64,000 bases of DNA from Astrocystis sublimbata (lineage: Eukaryota; Ascomycota; Sordariomycetes; Xylariales; Xylariaceae): contig JAJNNY010000015.1 in assembly GCA_022453515.1 (NCBI GenBank), forward strand, positions 620,001 through 684,000, given 5' to 3'. Under the pieces are notes generated by a model, which was not told the DNA's origin, made no database searches, and was given only the letters and a program-made list of their open reading frames with translations. Shown here piece after piece: positions 60,401 to 64,000 of this stretch. Every line of letters begins with the position of its first letter. The stretch's first letter is position 1. A program made the translations under genes and the position numbers.

Positions 60401-63400
60401 TCTTACACGACCACCGCGCGGCGGATGCATCATTCGCTACGGTCCGCCTATTCTGGGGGTAGCGTTCAAGACATCATCGACGAGTTGCAGCGAGATCTGA
60501 CCCAAGATTCTGCGAAGCGTGATAAAACTATCACGAACAAGCCTCCCCGCGTCGCATTCTTATTTACTGGTCAAGGTGCCCATTACGCGGGAATGGGTGC
60601 TGACTTGTTCAAAACTTCGCCTCTGTTTCGCTCGACGCTAATGGGTCTACAACGCACTGTCACGACCAATGGACTTCCATCTTTCGTGCAGCTGATTTCC
60701 AACCCTGATGGAAAAAATACAGAGCCTACCGTCGTGCAGACACATTTGGCTTTGGTTGCACTGGAGATGGCTCTCGTGGATCTCTGGAAGTCTTGGGGCG
60801 TCATGCCGAACCTCGTCATCGGCCACAGCATTGGAGAGTATGCCGCCCTATACGCCGCTGGCGTGCTTTCGGCCACGGACGCGATGTATCTTGTGGGCAT
60901 GCGGGCCAAATTGATTCAGAACTCATGCACCCGTGGAACACACGGTATGCTGTCAATCTCGACTACCGCTGAACGCCTGACGTCTCTTTTGAACGATGAC
61001 TCGATTGACCTGGCATCTTCGAGGTGTGAGATCGCATGTCGCAATAGCCCCGGCATGGCCGTCATCAGTGCCAAGGTGTCTGACCTTTCACGCATTGAGG
61101 CCTCGCTGAAGACGCGTAACGTAAAATATCGAGTGCTGGAAGTCCCCTATGCAATGCATTCGCAGCAGATGGACAGCGTGCTTTCGGGACTTCGCGAGGT
61201 CGCGGACGGTGTTCTTTTCAACGCCCCAAATCCAGACATATCCATAGTCTCTACATTGACAGGTGGAGAGCACTCCATCTTCAATGCCGACTACCTAGTC
61301 AGACACACTAGAGAGTCCGTTCAGTTTGAGCAGGCCATCTCGCACAGCTTCGAACGAGGTCTGGTCGATGATGACACTCTTTGGTTGGAGATGGGACCTA
61401 ATCCGGTGTGCCTTGGGCTTCTTCGGGCGAACAAAAGTCACGTAGCATCCTCTCGTATACTTCCCAGTCTCAAACAGGGTGTCAGTGACTGGAAGTCAAT
61501 AACATCGTCATTGGCGTCATGCTATAGTGCCGGGAAATCTATCGGATGGCGAGCATATCACCAGGACTTTTCATCGAATTTGTCGCTTATAAATTTGCCC
61601 AGGTATGCCTTCGATGTTCGGAATTACTGGATGCCGTACACTGCAGGAGCGCTTGCAGCCAAGGTGGGTGATGAGTCGAATCAGCCCATATCAGCATGCC
61701 TGCATCAGCTCGTACACCAAGAGGATAACGACGAGGAGCAGACGGCGACTTTCAAGGCTATGATTTCCCAACCTTCTCTGCTTGAGATGATTCAGGGCCA
61801 TAAGCTTTCGGGCATCACCGTATGCCCAGCTGGCGTGTTCAGTGAGATGGCGCTGACAGCGGCAAGATACCTTCTGACTGGAGGCTCCTGGGGCGCAGCT
61901 TTCCCCACACTGTCTATTCTCGACACACAGATTGATCATCCAATCATGCCCGATCCCAAGAACCCGGACCAAGCTATTGACGTGACTATTAAGCGAAGCA
62001 AGCAGGCTAACGAGTTCATGGTCTCCATCGCGGATCATGCCAATCCGTCCGTGATTTCTTCAAAATGCCTCATTCGGGTCAGAGATCAGGACAAATTTGA
62101 GATTGAGCGAAATCAATTACTTGACAAGATCCGACCTAAGATTGTGCAGCTGCAGAAAGCTGCTGCGGGTGGTGTCGCTAATAGATTTCAAGGCAAATTG
62201 TTCTACAGTCTATTTGGTAATCTTATGGGCTACGATCGTCGATATGAGGGCGTGCAGGAGGCCATCGTCAGCGGTGATTTTACAGAAGCTCTTGCATCCG
62301 TCAAGCTACCTCCATCACATGACGGCCCGAATGGGGGCACGGGTTGCACACTCTCTCCATACTGGATCGATGGCCTCACCCACCTAGTAGGCTTCCTGTT
62401 CAACGGCAATCCGATGAGTTCAGGCGATGATGTCTACATAGGGACGCACATGGAGCGCATGGAGATTGTCGCCAAAGACTTCTCTCCAAACGTGACCTAC
62501 CAGGCGTATGCTTACACCGAAAGGTCGGAGGATTCGCATGCATACCGTGGCCATGTCTACATAATGAACGGTGAGTCAATTGTTGGGTTCTTGGAGGGTG
62601 CGCGCTTCCGTAAAATGCCGCGACATACGCTTCACCGAATACTGGGCCATCCCGATATCAGGAAACAGACCAAGGTGTTATCGGAGTCTACAAAACCTAG
62701 CACACACGGGAAGGCGACAGGTACCAACGGTCTCAATGGTCATGCTACCAACGGCGGGGTTACCAACGGCCATGTTACAAATGGCCACCTTGCGAATGAC
62801 TATGCAGCACCAGCAGTATCGACGAACGGGGTCAACAGTGGTAGCAACAAGTCTCTCTACTCAGTTCTAGTCGATCAGCTCATCGAGGAAACTGGCATGG
62901 AGAAAGACGAGCTAACCCCGTCGGCCTACTTCACTGAGATCGGAGTCGATTCTCTGATGAGCATTTCCATTCTAGCCGCGCTCAAGGACGAGACAGGCGT
63001 GGAGCTAAACGCGTCCTTCCTCATGGACTACCCGACATTGGAAGATGCACAACGCCAGCTACGGATGATTGAGGGACAGAATAAAGAACCTGTCTCCAAT
63101 GAACCGAGTCAGACTCCCCATATGAATGGGAATGGAAACGCGGCTGCTCGTCTCCCAGACTGTAACGTGGTTCTCATGCAAGGCCCTCCCGTATCATCTG
63201 CATCGCGTTCCCCTTTGTTCCTCATCACTGACGGCGCCGGCTCTGCTGCGGCCTACATCCACCTGCCCAAGATCGCCAGCGACCTACCAGTCTACGCTGT
63301 CGAGTCTCCATGGGTAAATGACCCCGAAAACTTCACGTATAGCTTCGAACAGGTCACAAGGCAGTACCTAGCTGCCGTCCGTGCGAAGCAGCCTCACGGG

Positions 63401-64000
63401 CCGTATATGCTCGGCGGCTGGTCCGCTGGGGGTGTTTTCGCCTACGAAGTGGCCAGGCTTCTGCTCGAAGCTCAAGAAGAAGTGCTAGGTCTGATGATCA
63501 TCGATATTACCGGGCCTCGCAGCGAGGACCGAAGCAAGGTCGCGGCGCCCACGATGGAGATCATTGACCAGATTGGCATGCTCACCGGGATCGATCGCAA
63601 CATTGACGATGCGGGGCCCCAGTCACGGCGCCTGAAGCTGCACATGCTCAGCACCGTGACATGCTTCAGCGAAATGGATCCGACACCCATGGACCCTACC
63701 CGTCGACCGGCCCGGACCTTTATAATTTGGGCAAAAGAGGATATCATCCCCAAAAGTGCCCAGGAGGCGTTGCCTTCGGGTCTGGATGCTTGGTTCTACC
63801 CTGCTTCACATGCCGACGCCAGTCCCAGTGGCTGGGACGTGCTTATCGGGGGGCAGCTGGAAATTTCCCAGATTGAGGGGGATCATTTTTCCATTATGAC
63901 ATCTCCACATGTAGGTTTACAGATTTTTATTTCCGAGGGGAACATTGCTAACTGGTTTATAGGTCACGCAGCTTGGAAATCAATTGCGGCAAGCCGTCGA
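57478..64000 (+). CDS. Non-reducing polyketide synthase, SAT-KS-AT-PT-ACP-TE (3' end beyond window)
   Basis: Exons 57478-57767, 57828-58110, 58183-58803, 58881-59276, 59413-60168, 60224-63910 and 63963 onward join in frame (about 2,023 residues visible). SAT: Cys118 in GICGG, His near 243-246. KS: from about 366; Cys536 in DSACGST, His671 in HGTGT, His711 in NMGHSEA. AT: Ser984 in GHSIGE. PT: His1308 in GHKLSGITVCP and Asp1498 in YWIDGLTH, the product-template dyad. A single ACP has Ser1692 in GVDSL. TE: Ser1849 in GGWSAGG, His2003 in GDHFS. An NGH-rich linker lies at about 1615-1642. The SAT takes an acyl starter from a partner, PT directs ring formation, and TE releases the aromatic product by lactonisation or hydrolysis. 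This order is that of the NR partner in benzenediol-lactone synthases. The third intron has an atypical GTCTGC donor. The last exon is cut by the window edge, probably close to the stop. Confidence 0.93.
62721..62800 (+). repeat. Asn-Gly-His coding minisatellite in the NR-PKS PT-ACP linker
   Basis: Units encode TNGLNGHATNGG and TNGHVTNGHLAND. They lie just before the ACP, in the flexible linker after PT, and match the type of repeat in the HR-PKS. Confidence 0.75.

Noticed and set aside
57478..64000. Naming the product as zearalenone or radicicol
   Set aside because: Architecture alone cannot identify the compound; the CMeT and DH differences argue against a simple match and no tailoring genes are in view.

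Overview
The window comes from a filamentous ascomycete (Pezizomycotina). The evidence is genes split by short introns (46-136 bp, GT...AG, often with a CTAAC-like branch site), paired iterative type I fungal polyketide synthases (PKSs), a fungal Zn-cluster-type transcription factor, a Tri12-like MFS pump, and a retroelement decayed by C-to-T/G-to-A change as in repeat-induced point mutation (RIP). I do not name a species.

Left part (1-10 kb): the 3' part of a fungal transcription factor gene ends inside a Ty1/copia LTR retrotransposon (1856-8850, coding strand minus). The element has 147-bp LTRs, the 5-bp target duplication TTTGG, a polypurine tract and heavy RIP-type decay. A second, unrelated solo LTR (6565-7024, target duplication CTGGT) is nested inside it. 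The insertion replaced the last residues of the factor.

Middle-left (10-32 kb): mostly ordinary, spaced genes. In order they are a small secreted Cys-rich protein, a Mak32-like pfkB kinase, a secreted protein of unknown function, a membrane protein, a Ppm1/LCMT1-type methyltransferase, a second membrane protein, SPT3 (SAGA), a histidine phosphatase, a secreted neprosin-domain protein, a Tri12-like MFS transporter and an 84-residue protein.

Middle-right (33-47 kb): a sparse, AT-richer accessory stretch. It holds an intact atypical protein kinase, a fungal CorA-like membrane protein, a 67-residue protein, and a paralogous kinase broken by an in-frame stop and by a lesion at its catalytic loop. 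A dipeptidyl peptidase III gene closes the stretch.

Right part (48.6-64 kb): a divergent PKS pair. The highly reducing PKS (minus, 2,512 aa, KS-AT-DH-CMeT-ER-KR-ACP) and the non-reducing PKS (plus, SAT-KS-AT-PT-ACP-TE, reaching the window edge) share an 869-bp intergenic region. By architecture the reducing enzyme should build a starter chain, pass it to the SAT domain of the second enzyme, and be released by its TE as a resorcylate or benzenediol-lactone-type product. The intact C-methyltransferase, an altered dehydratase motif and matching Asn-Gly-His linkers in both proteins are the unusual points. Tailoring genes, if any, lie mostly beyond the right edge.
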